Assembly: GCA_036502575.1 (NCBI GenBank)
Contig: DASXYL010000035.1
Location: 1 to 64,000, forward strand
Direction: 5' to 3'
DNA length: 64,000 nucleotides
DNA from: DASXRA01 sp036502575
GTDB lineage: Bacteria; Actinomycetota; Actinomycetes; Mycobacteriales; Jatrophihabitantaceae
Position numbers and translations under genes: made by a program
Notes under the pieces: model-generated
The model's input: the letters and a program-made list of their open reading frames with translations, nothing else
Databases searched by the model: none
What the model was told of the DNA's origin: nothing
Shown here: positions 8,433 to 16,935 of the stretch, piece by piece
How positions within the stretch are numbered: position 1 is the first letter of the stretch
How the letters are laid out: each line of letters opens with the position of its first letter

Positions 8433-8642
8433 CTACTTCGTGCTACCGGTGACCGAGTCGATCGCGTTGCTGATCGCGTCGGTGATCTTGTTCTTGAAGA
8501 CGGCGAAGATGACAACCACCAACCCCGCGGTCATCACGGTCACCATCACCCAGCCCGGCACATCACCTCGTTCCGGATCGCGTCCCCGTACGCGCGCGTA
8601 TGCGCCGACCAGCCAAACGGCCAGCATGTCCAAGGGCACCAT
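8433..8642 (-). CDS. Small single-helix membrane protein, Flp-pilin-like
   Basis: A 69-residue protein with a basic N-terminal third and one hydrophobic helix (GWVMVTVMTAGLVVVIFAVF) followed by a polar tail with Ser/Thr/Lys (DAISNAIDSVTGSTK). Position between tadC and the tadE-like genes, size and layout suggest the major Flp-type pilin or a pilin-like subunit, but the classic Flp processing motif (G then ..E-Y) is not clear, so the role is inferred from context. Lies 18 bp downstream of tadC. Confidence 0.65.
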   Translation of the reverse strand: MVPLDMLAVWLVGAYARVRGRDPERGDVPGWVMVTVMTAGLVVVIFAVFKNKITDAISNAIDSVTGSTK

Positions 8643-8660
8643 GGCGGGCCCCTCCCTTCC

Positions 8661-9605
8661 TTACCTGGTGAGCGACACCAATGTCGAAAGCGCCGGGAAC
8701 AACGCGAACATCACCGTTACCGGCAAAAGCATAAATACCACTGGCACCATCATGGAAATCTCCTTGCGCCCACCCGCCTCGAGCAGCGCGCGCTTGCCGA
8801 CCTCGCGCACGTCCGTCGCCTGAGCCCGCAGGACGTCAGCGAGCGGCGTGCCGCGCTCGATCGCCACGACCAGGCCCTGGACGAATCGCGAGAACGGCTC
8901 GAGCGTCGTCCGTTCGGCCAGGTCGGAGAGCGCTGTGGTCAAGGGCGCCCCGGATCTCGCCCGGGCCAGGGCGGCGTCCAGGTCGCGGGCGAGCTCACCG
9001 CCGGTGAGCCGGCACACGCGCAGGAGGGCGTCCGGCGGAGCCTCGCCCGCCACGACCGACAGTGCGAGCAGGTCGGCGACGACCGGGAACTCCGACAGCA
9101 TGGCCGACTCGCGCCGCTGCACCTGCTTGGTGAGGTACCAGTCGCGGGCCAGCACACCACCGGCCAGGCCGAGAAGAGCCGCTCCCCCGGCCAGTACCGG
9201 ATCGACGCCGCCGCGCGCCACCCCGGCCAGCACGACGACCAGCCCGCTGCCGACCATGCCGATGACGCCCCACACGACCTGCTCGATGCGGAACTCCTCG
9301 ACCGTGCCGCCGGTACCGAGTCCACCGAGGCGGCGACGCACCGAGGCCGAGCCGCCGACGACGCGGTCGAGGAAGCCCACCGCATCGCCGATCGCCGGGC
9401 CGAACAGCCGCCGCACCACGGCGAACGGGGCCGACGTAGCGGTCGGACGCGCGAGCAGCTTGGACGGGGGCGGCGTGTCGCCCAGGTAGGGCGCGATGCG
9501 GTCGGCGAGCCGGATCGGACGCATCGGCGGCGCCGCCCGCACAGCGAGCAGCACACCGCCCGCGAACAGCAGGCCGAGGAACGCGCCCAGCACGACCCCG
9601 GTCAT
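8661..9605 (-). CDS. tadC: Tad system inner-membrane protein TadC
   Basis: A 314-residue type II secretion F-domain protein. It has two N-terminal membrane segments, a conserved cytoplasmic region (SEFPVVADLLALSVVAGEAPPDALLRVC), and C-terminal segments ending MVPVVFMLLPVTVMFALFPALSTL. With TadB it forms the platform that couples ATP hydrolysis by TadA to pilus assembly. The ATG at 9605 overlaps the tadB stop by 4 bp (ATGA). Confidence 0.88.
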   Translation of the reverse strand: MTGVVLGAFLGLLFAGGVLLAVRAAPPMRPIRLADRIAPYLGDTPPPSKLLARPTATSAPFAVVRRLFGPAIGDAVGFLDRVVGGSASVRRRLGGLGTGGTVEEFRIEQVVWGVIGMVGSGLVVVLAGVARGGVDPVLAGGAALLGLAGGVLARDWYLTKQVQRRESAMLSEFPVVADLLALSVVAGEAPPDALLRVCRLTGGELARDLDAALARARSGAPLTTALSDLAERTTLEPFSRFVQGLVVAIERGTPLADVLRAQATDVREVGKRALLEAGGRKEISMMVPVVFMLLPVTVMFALFPALSTLVSLTR

Positions 9606-10462
9606 CGCAGAACTCGCTGCTCTTCCGGCAGCTTGCCGATGGCCAGCATGATCCGGTACGCCACCACGGAGACCACCGCGCCGATGACCAGCAGCACTAC
9701 CCCACCGGTCGAGTTGTAGGCGTGCAGGGTGGTCGACTGTGTCCCGAGCAGCAACAGGACGATCCACGGCGCGGCCACCGCCAGGCGGGCGGCGTTCACC
9801 ACCCATCCTTGACGGGTTTCGAGCTCGGCGCGAGTGCGAGCATCGGAGCGCAGCAGCTCGGACAGCGTGCGCAGTACCGTCCCGAGGTCGCTGCCCCCGA
9901 CCTCGCGGGCGACGCGCATCGTCTCGCAGACCCGATCACCGACCGGATCGGCGAGGTCGTCCTTCAACGCGTCCAGGCATTCGCCGAAGCGACCGCTCGC
10001 CCGGTAGGCGGCGCTGAACCGGGCGAAGGGCGGGCGCAACGGCTCGGGGCCGCGCAGCGCGAGGGCTGACAACCCTTCCGGCAGGGACATACCCGCGCGT
10101 ACGGCCGAGGCGAGATTGTCTACTGCCTCAGGCCATAGTTCGCGCAATGCGACTTGACGGCGGCGGCGCATGCGCTGCAGCACGATGAGCGGACCGAAGA
10201 AGGCGAACACGGCGAAGCAGACCGCCACCGCGAGCGTGGACGTCATCGCCAGCACGAGAACCCCGACGACGAGGGCGCACAGCACCTGCACGCCGAGCAG
10301 TTGGGTCGCGCCGACACCGTCGACCCCGGCCTGCCGCAGCAGGTCGGTGCGCCGGAGGATCCAGTTCGAGGCCACAGTTGCGCGCCGTTGCGGTGCCCGC
10401 GAACCGCTGCGCCAGATCAGCAGCAACCCGCAGCCGAGCATCAGCCCCAGCAGGGCGCCCAC
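9602..10462 (-). CDS. tadB: Tad system inner-membrane protein TadB
   Basis: A 286-residue type II secretion F-domain protein with hydrophobic segments near both ends and the cytoplasmic motif ELWPEAVDNLASAVRAGMSLPEGLSAL plus RVAREVGGSDLGTVLRTLSELLR. The chosen start is GTG at 10462, immediately after the tadA stop. Works with TadC as the assembly platform. Confidence 0.88.
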   Translation of the reverse strand: MGALLGLMLGCGLLLIWRSGSRAPQRRATVASNWILRRTDLLRQAGVDGVGATQLLGVQVLCALVVGVLVLAMTSTLAVAVCFAVFAFFGPLIVLQRMRRRRQVALRELWPEAVDNLASAVRAGMSLPEGLSALALRGPEPLRPPFARFSAAYRASGRFGECLDALKDDLADPVGDRVCETMRVAREVGGSDLGTVLRTLSELLRSDARTRAELETRQGWVVNAARLAVAAPWIVLLLLGTQSTTLHAYNSTGGVVLLVIGAVVSVVAYRIMLAIGKLPEEQRVLR

Positions 10463-10463
10463 G

Positions 10464-11750
10464 TCAGCCCTCGCCCATGGCGTGCGGCCCGACGCGGTGC
10501 GCGCCGAGGTGACCGAGGGCTGAGATGAGGTCGATGCCGACCGCCTCGAACCGTTCCGGATGCGGCGGGTAGCCATCGGCGCGCTCCAGCCGGCCGCCGC
10601 GGCTGGTGAAGATCTCCGACGTCTCGATGATGTCGCCCTCGACGCGGCCCGGTACGCCGACGATCTCGCGCACCCGTCGTTGCCCGGCCACGTCGACGGT
10701 CAAGTGCACGACGATGTCGACGCTGGCCGCGACGGTCGGAACGACGAACGCCGCGGACACGTTCTCGCCGGCCAGCAACGGCAGCGTGCACATCTTGACG
10801 AGCGCTTCCCGGGCCGAATTCGCGTGCAGCGTGCACATGCCGGGCAGCCCGGAGTTCAGCGATATCAGCAGGTCGAGGCATTCCTCCTGCCGAACCTCGC
10901 CGACGATCAGCCGCTGCGGACGCATCCGCAGCGCCTCCTTCACCAGGCGCCGCAGTGGGATGTCGCCGGTGCCCTCGAGGTTGGCCTGTCGGGTCTGCAT
11001 GGCGACGACGTCGGGCAGGGCGACCTGCAGCTCGAAGACCTCCTCGACGGTGACGACGCGCTCGCGGGCCGGGATCGCCGCGCACAGGGCGTTCAGCATC
11101 GTCGTCTTGCCGGCCTGGGTGCCGCCCGAGACGAGGATGTTGAGGCCGGCCGCCACGCACGCCTCGAGGAACCGCGCTGCCTGCTCGGTGAGCGACCCCG
11201 CGGCCATCAGCTCGTCCAGCGAGCGCAGGCCCAGCACGAACTTCCGGATGTTGACGGCCATGTGCTGTCGAGTGATCTGCGGGATGACGACGTGCAGCCG
11301 CGAGCCGTCCGGCAACATCGCGTCGACGAACGGAGTGGAGAGATCGATGCGCCGTCCCGACGTCCGCAGCATGCGTTCTACGAGTTCGGCCACCTGCTCG
11401 GCGGTGAGGATGAGCGTGGTCAATTCCGAGCGCCCCCGGCGGGCGATGAACACCCGTCCCGGCTCGTTGATCCACACCTCCTCGATCGAGGGGTCGTCGA
11501 GGAACGGCTGCAACGGGCCGAATCCCGAAACGGCGTCCAGCACGGCCCGGGCGATCTGGGTCGTGTCGCCCAGTGGCGGAAGCGACGAGGTGACCGCCCG
11601 GTCGAGGTAGTGGGTGACGACCTCGTCGATAAGGCGGCGGACGACGGCCGGCTCGGCGACCGGGTCGATGCCCCGACGCCGGACGAGTTCGCGGACCTCG
11701 CCCTCCACGATCGCCAGTCCGGTTGCCACGCTTCTCTCCCAGTTGAGCAC
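10464..11750 (-). CDS. tadA: Tad system assembly ATPase TadA (CpaF-type)
   Basis: A 428-residue hexameric secretion ATPase. Walker A is SGGTQAGKTT, followed by the Asp box (VVTVEEVFELQV), the Walker B region (RPQRLIVGEVRQEECLDLL) and the His box (MCTLHANSAREAL). It has the usual N-terminal helical domain of CpaF proteins. First gene of the operon; no TadZ/CpaE localisation gene and no prepilin peptidase gene are nearby, so these must lie elsewhere or be dispensable. Unusually for Walker B, the expected GE..D is GEVRQEE. Confidence 0.9.
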   Translation of the reverse strand: MLNWERSVATGLAIVEGEVRELVRRRGIDPVAEPAVVRRLIDEVVTHYLDRAVTSSLPPLGDTTQIARAVLDAVSGFGPLQPFLDDPSIEEVWINEPGRVFIARRGRSELTTLILTAEQVAELVERMLRTSGRRIDLSTPFVDAMLPDGSRLHVVIPQITRQHMAVNIRKFVLGLRSLDELMAAGSLTEQAARFLEACVAAGLNILVSGGTQAGKTTMLNALCAAIPARERVVTVEEVFELQVALPDVVAMQTRQANLEGTGDIPLRRLVKEALRMRPQRLIVGEVRQEECLDLLISLNSGLPGMCTLHANSAREALVKMCTLPLLAGENVSAAFVVPTVAASVDIVVHLTVDVAGQRRVREIVGVPGRVEGDIIETSEIFTSRGGRLERADGYPPHPERFEAVGIDLISALGHLGAHRVGPHAMGEG

Positions 11751-11816
11751 TTCGCGTGCCGAGTCCCGGAGAGCCTACTTGCAGCATTCACACCCAGGCA
11801 GGGGTTAGCCACAATC

Positions 11817-11825
11817 TGTGGATAA
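11817..11825 (-). promoter_or_regulatory. Single consensus DnaA box
   Basis: TTATCCACA reads on the minus strand within the 173-bp divergent region between tadA and the MFS gene. It is alone, so it is not an origin; it could be a DnaA-titration or regulatory site, or chance. Confidence 0.35.
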
Positions 11826-11923
11826 CGCCGGCCTCACGCGATGGCCGCGCTGCCCGGCTGGTCACGCGTCGCCCACGCGAAACGGGGTCGCGCAGTGTCG
11901 GCGTCATCCAGCACAGTGAGAGC

Positions 11924-13135
11924 GTGACCACGACTGCACCCGTCCGCCAGCGGCAACGCGCCCGGGCCGCCGTCGCGATCACCTTTGCCGCGAACGGCTT
12001 CCTGTTCGGCTCGTGGGTGCCGCGCATCCCCGAGGTGAAGCACGACCTGCACCTGTCCTCGGCGGCGCTCGGCATCGCGCTGCTCGCACCGGCGGTCGGC
12101 TCGGTGCTGTCGATGAACGGGTACGGCCGGGCGAGCGCGCGCTTCGGCAGCGCTCGGCTGACCCGGATCTGCCTCGTGTTCTTCTGCGCGTTCGCCTGGC
12201 TGCCGGGGCTGGCCGGCAACCTGCCGACGCTGTGGCTGACCCTGCTGATCTGGGGGACGTCCATCGGCGGGCTCGACGTCGTGATGAACGCGCAGGGCGT
12301 CACGGTCGAGCACGCCTACGAACGCCCTGTCCTCTCGGGCTTTCACGCCGCCTGGAGCCTCGGCTCGCTCACCGGCGCGCTGCTCGGCGGCGTGGGCGCC
12401 GGCCTGGACGTTCCCATCGCGGCCCAACAAGGGGCGCTGGCCGGTGTCGTACTGATCGGCGCGCTGCTCGCCGGGCGGGCTTACCTGCCCGATCCACCGC
12501 ACCACTCCGAGGCCCCGCGGCCCGGACGCAGGCGCGGCCTGCCCGACCTGCGACTGCTGCTGCTCGGCGTCGCCGGGCTGTTCGCTCTGCTCAGCGAGGG
12601 CGCGGTCGCCGACTGGAGCGGCGTTCTGCTACGCGACAACCTGCACGTGCATCCGGCCCAGGTCGGGCTGGCGTACGCGGCGTTCAGCACGACGATGACC
12701 GCCGGACGGCTCGCCGGTGACCGGGTGGTGCAGGCGCTCGGACGGGCCCGGGCGATCGCGGTGCTCACCGCGATCGGGGCCGCCGGCCTCGCCGCCGGCC
12801 TCGCCACCAGCGCGCTCGTCGGCACGGTGATCGGCTTCGCACTGCTCGGCATCGGACTGTCGGTGATGGTGCCGGTGATCTTCAGTACCGCCGCTGACGG
12901 CGCGGCCCCCGGACCCGCGATCGCGACGGTGTCGACGCTGGGCTACACCGGATTCCTGGTCGGTCCCACCGCGATCGGTCTGATCGCCGAGGGCACGAGC
13001 GTCCCGTTCGCGTTGTGGCTGTTGCCGATCTTCACCACCGCCGGCGGCGTGCTCGGAATCGCGGCAGTACGGATGACGGCGGCCGGCCGCCCGACGTCGC
13101 AGATTGCGACAGGCACGGGCGACGCGCGGCGCTAG
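11924..13135 (+). CDS. MFS transporter
   Basis: A 403-residue major facilitator with about 12 hydrophobic segments. The start region ARAAVAITFAANGFLFGSWVPRIPEVK and the segment GGLDVVMNAQGVTVE resemble the YbjJ-like drug/metabolite group of the family. The chosen start is GTG at 11924; the longer open frame upstream is not protein-like. The substrate cannot be read from sequence. It is followed after 10 bp by a small monooxygenase-type gene. Confidence 0.83.
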   Translation: MTTTAPVRQRQRARAAVAITFAANGFLFGSWVPRIPEVKHDLHLSSAALGIALLAPAVGSVLSMNGYGRASARFGSARLTRICLVFFCAFAWLPGLAGNLPTLWLTLLIWGTSIGGLDVVMNAQGVTVEHAYERPVLSGFHAAWSLGSLTGALLGGVGAGLDVPIAAQQGALAGVVLIGALLAGRAYLPDPPHHSEAPRPGRRRGLPDLRLLLLGVAGLFALLSEGAVADWSGVLLRDNLHVHPAQVGLAYAAFSTTMTAGRLAGDRVVQALGRARAIAVLTAIGAAGLAAGLATSALVGTVIGFALLGIGLSVMVPVIFSTAADGAAPGPAIATVSTLGYTGFLVGPTAIGLIAEGTSVPFALWLLPIFTTAGGVLGIAAVRMTAAGRPTSQIATGTGDARR

Positions 13136-13145
13136 CATCCAAGCC

Positions 13146-13472
13146 GTGATCTTCATTACCGCGAAGTTCCGCATCCGGCCCGAAGATGCCGACCGCTGGC
13201 CCGACATCAGCAGCGACTTCACCCAGGCGACGCGGGGCGAGGCGGGTTGCCTGTGGTTCGACTGGTCGCGCAGCCTCGCCGACCCGAACGAGTACGTCCT
13301 GGTCGAGGCGTTCCGCGACGACGAGGCGGGCGCCGCCCACGTCCAGTCCGCGCATTTCAAGGCGGCCCAGCAGGATCTGCCGCCACATCTCGCCGAGACA
13401 CCACGGATCGTCAACGCGAAGATCGATCAGGACGACTGGTCCGAACTCGGCGAACTGGCCGTACATCGCTGA
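13146..13472 (+). CDS. Antibiotic-biosynthesis-monooxygenase-fold (quinol monooxygenase-like) protein
   Basis: A 108-residue dimeric alpha-beta barrel protein of the ABM/YgiN type: VIFITAKFRIRPEDADRW start, GCLWFDWSRSLADPNEYVLVEAFRD centre, and AHVQSAHFKAAQQDLPPHLAETPRI, where the conserved histidines lie. Such proteins oxidise quinols or similar aromatic compounds without cofactors, but many have no known substrate. GTG start at 13146. The final codons are duplicated downstream (13461-13496). Confidence 0.82.
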   Translation: MIFITAKFRIRPEDADRWPDISSDFTQATRGEAGCLWFDWSRSLADPNEYVLVEAFRDDEAGAAHVQSAHFKAAQQDLPPHLAETPRIVNAKIDQDDWSELGELAVHR

Positions 13473-13496
13473 GTAGCGGTACATCGCTGAGTAGCA
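13461..13496. repeat. 18-bp tandem duplication spanning a stop codon
   Basis: GTACATCGCTGAGTAGC(G/A) is present twice (13461-13478, 13479-13496). The first copy supplies the last two codons and TGA of the monooxygenase-type gene; the second is non-coding. Confidence 0.9.
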
Positions 13497-13537
13497 GTGC
13501 TCATGTGCTCGGCCGTTCGACCGGCCAGGCTCGTGGC

Positions 13538-13888
13538 ATGACGACACCGACCGCCGCCAAGACCACCACCGCGTTCTACGCGCAGGCCGCCATCTCGTTC
13601 GGATTGGCCCTGCTCGGGCTGCTCATCGGAGAGCTCTACCTGCCGGTCACCGGATGGGTCCGGGCGTTCCTCGCTCTCGCCACCCTGTTCCTGGTGACGT
13701 CGACGTTCAGCCTGGCCAAGTGCGTCCGCGACGCCCAGGAGAGCGGCAATGTCGTGAGCCGGCTCGACCAGGTGCGGCTCGAGCGCCTGCTGGCCGAGTT
13801 CGATCCGTACCACGTGCAGCCGGTGCACGCGGTGCCGCCGGTGCCCCCGGTGCACACAGTGCCGCCGGTCTCGAACCATCAGGGTTGA
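13538..13888 (+). CDS. Small membrane protein, YiaA/YiaB-like
   Basis: A 116-residue protein with the two-helix YiaA/B-type domain: FYAQAAISFGLALLGLLIGELYLP and WVRAFLALATLFLVTSTFSLAK, then a short cytoplasmic part (LDQVRLERLLAEFDPYH) and a proline-valine repeat tail (VHAVPPVPPVHTVPPV). Its stop overlaps the histidine kinase start (TGATG), so it is co-translated with the two-component pair. Function unknown. Confidence 0.78.
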   Translation: MTTPTAAKTTTAFYAQAAISFGLALLGLLIGELYLPVTGWVRAFLALATLFLVTSTFSLAKCVRDAQESGNVVSRLDQVRLERLLAEFDPYHVQPVHAVPPVPPVHTVPPVSNHQG

Positions 13889-15063
13889 TGCCGTTCCGGA
13901 GCCCCGATCTGCCCTCGGCGGGTCGGGGCCTTACCGTGCACCCCGTGCGGGTCTCCGGTGTGCTGCTGTCGCTGTGGCGGGCGGCTGCGCTGTTCCGGGC
14001 CATCACGCTCGCCGTCTGCATCTTTCTGATCGCGCGTTGGCACGACCTGTACGCGCACCCGGGCGTTGCGTACGGCACCGGCGCGGCAATGGTCGCGGTG
14101 ACGGCGGTGATCTGCTGGCTGGCCGTCACGGGTCGCGCGCACCGTCCGGCGATCGTGGGCGCGGACGCGGCCGTGACGGTTCTGCTCACCCTCGCCAGCA
14201 TCCCGGCGCAGACGCCTTATCAGCGGCACGGCCACATGCCGACCCTGACGACGATCTGGGCGGCGGGTCCGGTAATCGATGCGGCGTTCGTCGGGGCCTG
14301 GCTGGCCGGCGTGCTGGTCGCCGGCGTCCAGCTCGGCGCAGCGATCGCCGTGCGAGCCGGCTATGACGGCGGGACGCTGACCAGCGGCACCCTGCTGATC
14401 GTGACCGGCGGCGTCGTCGGCTACCTGACGACCTTGATCGTGCGCGCCGAGCGCGACCTGGCCGCCGCCGCCGCGACCCAGGCGGCGGTCGGCGAGCGCG
14501 AGCGGCTGACCCGGTCCATCCACGACGGCGTGCTGCAGGTACTCGGGTTGGTACATCGCGCGGGACGTGACGCTTCCGGCTCCTGGGCCGAACTCGGCGC
14601 CGCGGCGGGCGAACAGGAGGCGGCGTTGCGCGCGTTGCTGCGTTCGCGTCCGGACAGTACCCGGGTAGGGCTCCTTGATCTGGCCGACGAGCTGATCGCC
14701 CTGCGCCAGGACCGCGTCACCGTCTCGGTTCCCGCCGAGCCGATCGTGGTGGACGCGGTTACCACCCAGGAGCTGTCCGCCGCGGTTCGGGAGGCGCTGA
14801 CCAACGTCGCCCGGCATGCCGGCCCGGACGCCGGCGTATGGGTGCTGCTCGAGCGGTTGGACGACCGGCTGTGCGTCACGGTCCGCGACGACGGCGCCGG
14901 CATGATGCCCGGGCGGCTCGACGCGGCCCACCGCGAAGGACGCCTCGGCGTGGCCGGCTCGATCCGGGGCCGGCTGGCGGCGCTCGGCGGAACGGTGACC
15001 ATCACGTCGGCCCCGGGTGCCGGCACGGTGGTCGAGCTCGTGTTGCCCGTGGACGCGCGATGA
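13888..15063 (+). CDS. Sensor histidine kinase (NarL-type, MacS-like)
   Basis: A 391-residue membrane kinase: about six N-terminal membrane segments without a large external loop, then a HisKA_3-type dimerisation helix with the phosphoacceptor histidine in SIHDGVLQVL, and a HATPase domain (EALTNVARHAG for the N box, DDGAGM for the G1 box). Start and stop overlap both neighbours by 1-4 bp. The absent sensor domain suggests detection of something in or at the membrane. Confidence 0.9.
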   Translation: MPFRSPDLPSAGRGLTVHPVRVSGVLLSLWRAAALFRAITLAVCIFLIARWHDLYAHPGVAYGTGAAMVAVTAVICWLAVTGRAHRPAIVGADAAVTVLLTLASIPAQTPYQRHGHMPTLTTIWAAGPVIDAAFVGAWLAGVLVAGVQLGAAIAVRAGYDGGTLTSGTLLIVTGGVVGYLTTLIVRAERDLAAAAATQAAVGERERLTRSIHDGVLQVLGLVHRAGRDASGSWAELGAAAGEQEAALRALLRSRPDSTRVGLLDLADELIALRQDRVTVSVPAEPIVVDAVTTQELSAAVREALTNVARHAGPDAGVWVLLERLDDRLCVTVRDDGAGMMPGRLDAAHREGRLGVAGSIRGRLAALGGTVTITSAPGAGTVVELVLPVDAR

Positions 15064-15695
15064 CCCGCGTCATGATCGTCGATGATCATCCGATCTGGCG
15101 CTCGGCGTTGGAGCGCGAACTCGACGCGGCCGGCTACGACGTGGTGGGCGCCTTCGGCGACGGCGAGACGGCGTTGCGGGTGGCTCCGGCCGTCCGCCCG
15201 GACGTCGTGCTGATGGACCTGCAGTTGCCTGGCCTGTCCGGTGTGGAGACCGCCGCGGCGCTCGTCGAAAGTGATCCGTCCGTGCGCATCCTGATGTTCT
15301 CGGCATCGGGCGAGGACGCCGACGTGCTGGCCGCCGTCAAGGTCGGCGCCCGCGGTTATCTCGTCAAGTCGGCGCGGACCTCCGAGCTGCTCGAGGCGGT
15401 GGCCCGCACCGCCGCCGGCGAGGCGACGTTCTCGCCCGGTCTCGCGGCGCTCGTCCTCGGCGAGTATCGCCGTATCGGGCGGGACGAGCCTTCTCCCACA
15501 GCGATGCTGACCGATCGGGAGATCGAGATCCTGCGCATGGTGTCGACCGGCCTCGCCGCCCGTCAGATCGCCGAGCGCCTCGTCGTCTCGCACCGCACCG
15601 TGCAGAACCACATCCAGAACACCCTGCGCAAGCTCCAGTTGCACAACCGGGTCGAGCTCACCCGATGGGCGATCGATCAGGGCCTCGCCGAGTAG
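15060..15695 (+). CDS. LuxR/NarL-family response regulator
   Basis: A 211-residue regulator paired with the kinase just upstream (ATGA overlap). Receiver domain: acidic pair in VDDHPI, phosphoacceptor Asp in DVVLMDLQLPG, Thr/Ser in ILMFSAS and Lys in YLVKSAR. C-terminal LuxR helix-turn-helix: LTDREIEILRMVSTGLAARQIAERLVVSHRTVQNHI. Target genes are not evident; no palindromic site was found next to the operon. Confidence 0.93.
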   Translation: MTRVMIVDDHPIWRSALERELDAAGYDVVGAFGDGETALRVAPAVRPDVVLMDLQLPGLSGVETAAALVESDPSVRILMFSASGEDADVLAAVKVGARGYLVKSARTSELLEAVARTAAGEATFSPGLAALVLGEYRRIGRDEPSPTAMLTDREIEILRMVSTGLAARQIAERLVVSHRTVQNHIQNTLRKLQLHNRVELTRWAIDQGLAE

Positions 15696-16002
15696 CGGGT
15701 CTGCGCGGTTAACGCAGCCTGGCTGTGGTTTTGGTGGGCGTTTAAGAGCGCGGCGACGGAGAATGCGGGGCGGAAACAGCTGAGGGCCGTGCCAGAGGTC
15801 TGGCGACCTCCGGTCAGTGCGTAGCCCCAAGATCATGCGCGACCGCCGCCGACCACAGCGTTTTCGGCGCGTTCGTATTCAGCTCGCGTCGCGGAGGGCT
15901 CGGTTGGCACGGCCCGGTTGGCGCAGGGTCCAGCTCGCGCAGCCCGATTCGCGCAGCCCGATTCGCTCGGCTCGCTTCGCGCGCCCCCTCCAAGCTGGCC
16001 CC
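15696..16002. other. 307-bp non-coding stretch
   Basis: No convincing gene. It holds a small hairpin (GAGGTC-TGGC-GACCTC, 15795-15810), which may end the two-component transcript, and a 14-bp tandem repeat (GCGCAGCCCGATTC twice, near 15936-15963). An open frame of 70 codons here is arginine-rich, reads into the next promoter, and is rejected. Confidence 0.6.
15795..15810 (+). terminator. Possible terminator hairpin after the response regulator
   Basis: Six-bp perfect stem (GAGGTC/GACCTC), extended by a mismatch-interrupted CC/GG pair, with a TGGC loop, about 100 bp after the regulator stop. No T-run. Confidence 0.35.
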
Positions 16003-16030
16003 TTGACGTATTCCTATATAGGCATATGAT
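16003..16030 (+). promoter_or_regulatory. arsR promoter with palindromic operator, leaderless
   Basis: TTGACG (-35, 16003-16008), 16-bp spacer, TATGAT (-10, 16025-16030). The spacer contains the palindrome CCTATATAGG (16013-16022), a likely site for self-repression by the ArsR protein. The -10 box ends 6 nt before the ATG at 16037, so transcription should begin at or next to the start codon: a leaderless mRNA. Confidence 0.75.
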
Positions 16031-16036
16031 CGCAGC

Positions 16037-16417
16037 ATGGCGCGGGCGGCGACGACTACGGATGCGTTCAACGCGGTGGCCGAGCCCCGGCGGCGTCAGA
16101 TCCTGGACGTCCTGGCCACGTCGGCCGCCGGGGAACGGTCGGTGAACGAGCTCGTCGCGTCGCTCGGAATGTCGCAGCCGCTGGTGTCCAAGCACCTGCG
16201 GGTACTGCGCGAAGTCGGGCTGGTGGACGTACGCGACGAGGGGAGGCAGCGGATGTATCGGCTCAACGGGCAACCGCTACAGCCCATCTATGACTGGGTG
16301 AAGACCTACGAGCGGTCGTGGTCGCGACGCTTCGAGCAGCTGGATGTCGTGTTGGCAGAACTCAAGGAAACAGAACGCAAGGAAACGGAGGACGGAGATG
16401 GTGGCAGTGGCGAGTAA
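16037..16417 (+). CDS. ArsR-family transcriptional regulator
   Basis: A 126-residue winged-helix repressor: FNAVAEPRRRQILDVLA, recognition helix region SLGMSQPLVSKHLRVLREVGLV, wing DVRDEGRQRMYRLNG, then a C-terminal helix WVKTYERSWSRRFEQLDVVLAELK. It lacks a cysteine metal-binding motif and belongs to the group that pairs with SRPBCC proteins. The next gene overlaps it by 20 bp. Probably represses its own leaderless promoter. Confidence 0.9.
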   Translation: MARAATTTDAFNAVAEPRRRQILDVLATSAAGERSVNELVASLGMSQPLVSKHLRVLREVGLVDVRDEGRQRMYRLNGQPLQPIYDWVKTYERSWSRRFEQLDVVLAELKETERKETEDGDGGSGE

Positions 16418-16883
16418 CAATGCGGTCGTGACGCTTCCGAGCGAAACGCAGATCCTGATCACGCGGGAGTTCGACGCGCCCAAGCATCTGGTCTATCAAG
16501 CCTGGACGACACCGGAGTTGATCAAGCGCTGGTGGAGCGGTGACCACGGCGAGGTGAACAGCGCCGAGGTCGATCTACGGGTCGGCGGCACGTGGCGTTA
16601 CGTCATGACGGCGAACGAGGGCTTCGAGGTCGCGTTCCACGGCGAGTTCCGTGAGATCGTCCCGAACGAGCTCATCGTGTCGACCGAGGTATTCGAGGGC
16701 ATGCCCGACGCCAGCGCGGTGGACACGATCACGTTCACCGAGAAGGACGGGCGCACCACGCTCGAGATCCTCGTGCAGCACGAGAACCAGGAGCACCGCG
16801 ACGGCCACGTCAACTCGGGCATGGAGGCCGGCATGCAGGAGTCACTGAGTCACCTCGAGCAGGTCGTGCAGTCGCTGCGGTGA
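16398..16883 (+). CDS. SRPBCC (AHSA1-type) family protein
   Basis: A 161-residue START/Bet v1-like protein of the AHSA1 subgroup: ITREFDAPKHLVYQAWTTPELIKRWW, GEVNSAEVDLRVGGTWRYVM, FHGEFREIVPNELIV, and the final GMEAGMQESLSHLEQV helix. These proteins bind hydrophobic ligands; function is mostly unknown. The start at 16398 has a good ribosome site (GGAGG), and overlap with arsR implies co-regulation. A strong terminator follows. Confidence 0.88.
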   Translation: MVAVASNNAVVTLPSETQILITREFDAPKHLVYQAWTTPELIKRWWSGDHGEVNSAEVDLRVGGTWRYVMTANEGFEVAFHGEFREIVPNELIVSTEVFEGMPDASAVDTITFTEKDGRTTLEILVQHENQEHRDGHVNSGMEAGMQESLSHLEQVVQSLR

Positions 16884-16890
16884 GCCGGCC

Positions 16891-16928
16891 GCCTTGGAGG
16901 CAGGACGGTGGGGTCCTGCCTCCAAGGC
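16891..16928 (+). terminator. Strong hairpin terminator after the arsR-SRPBCC operon
   Basis: A perfect 16-bp stem, GCCTTGGAGGCAGGAC (16891-16906) with its complement (16913-16928), and a 6-nt loop. It is placed just after the SRPBCC stop and can also act on the convergent operon from the right. Confidence 0.85.
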
Positions 16929-16935
16929 CGTTCAC

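Noticed and set aside
14421..15836. 471-codon minus-strand frame opposite the kinase and response regulator
   Set aside because: Shadow of the third-position GC bias; opposing genes have full two-component motifs.
15817..16029. 70-codon plus-strand frame before arsR
   Set aside because: Arg-rich, built on a 14-bp repeat, and reads through the arsR promoter.
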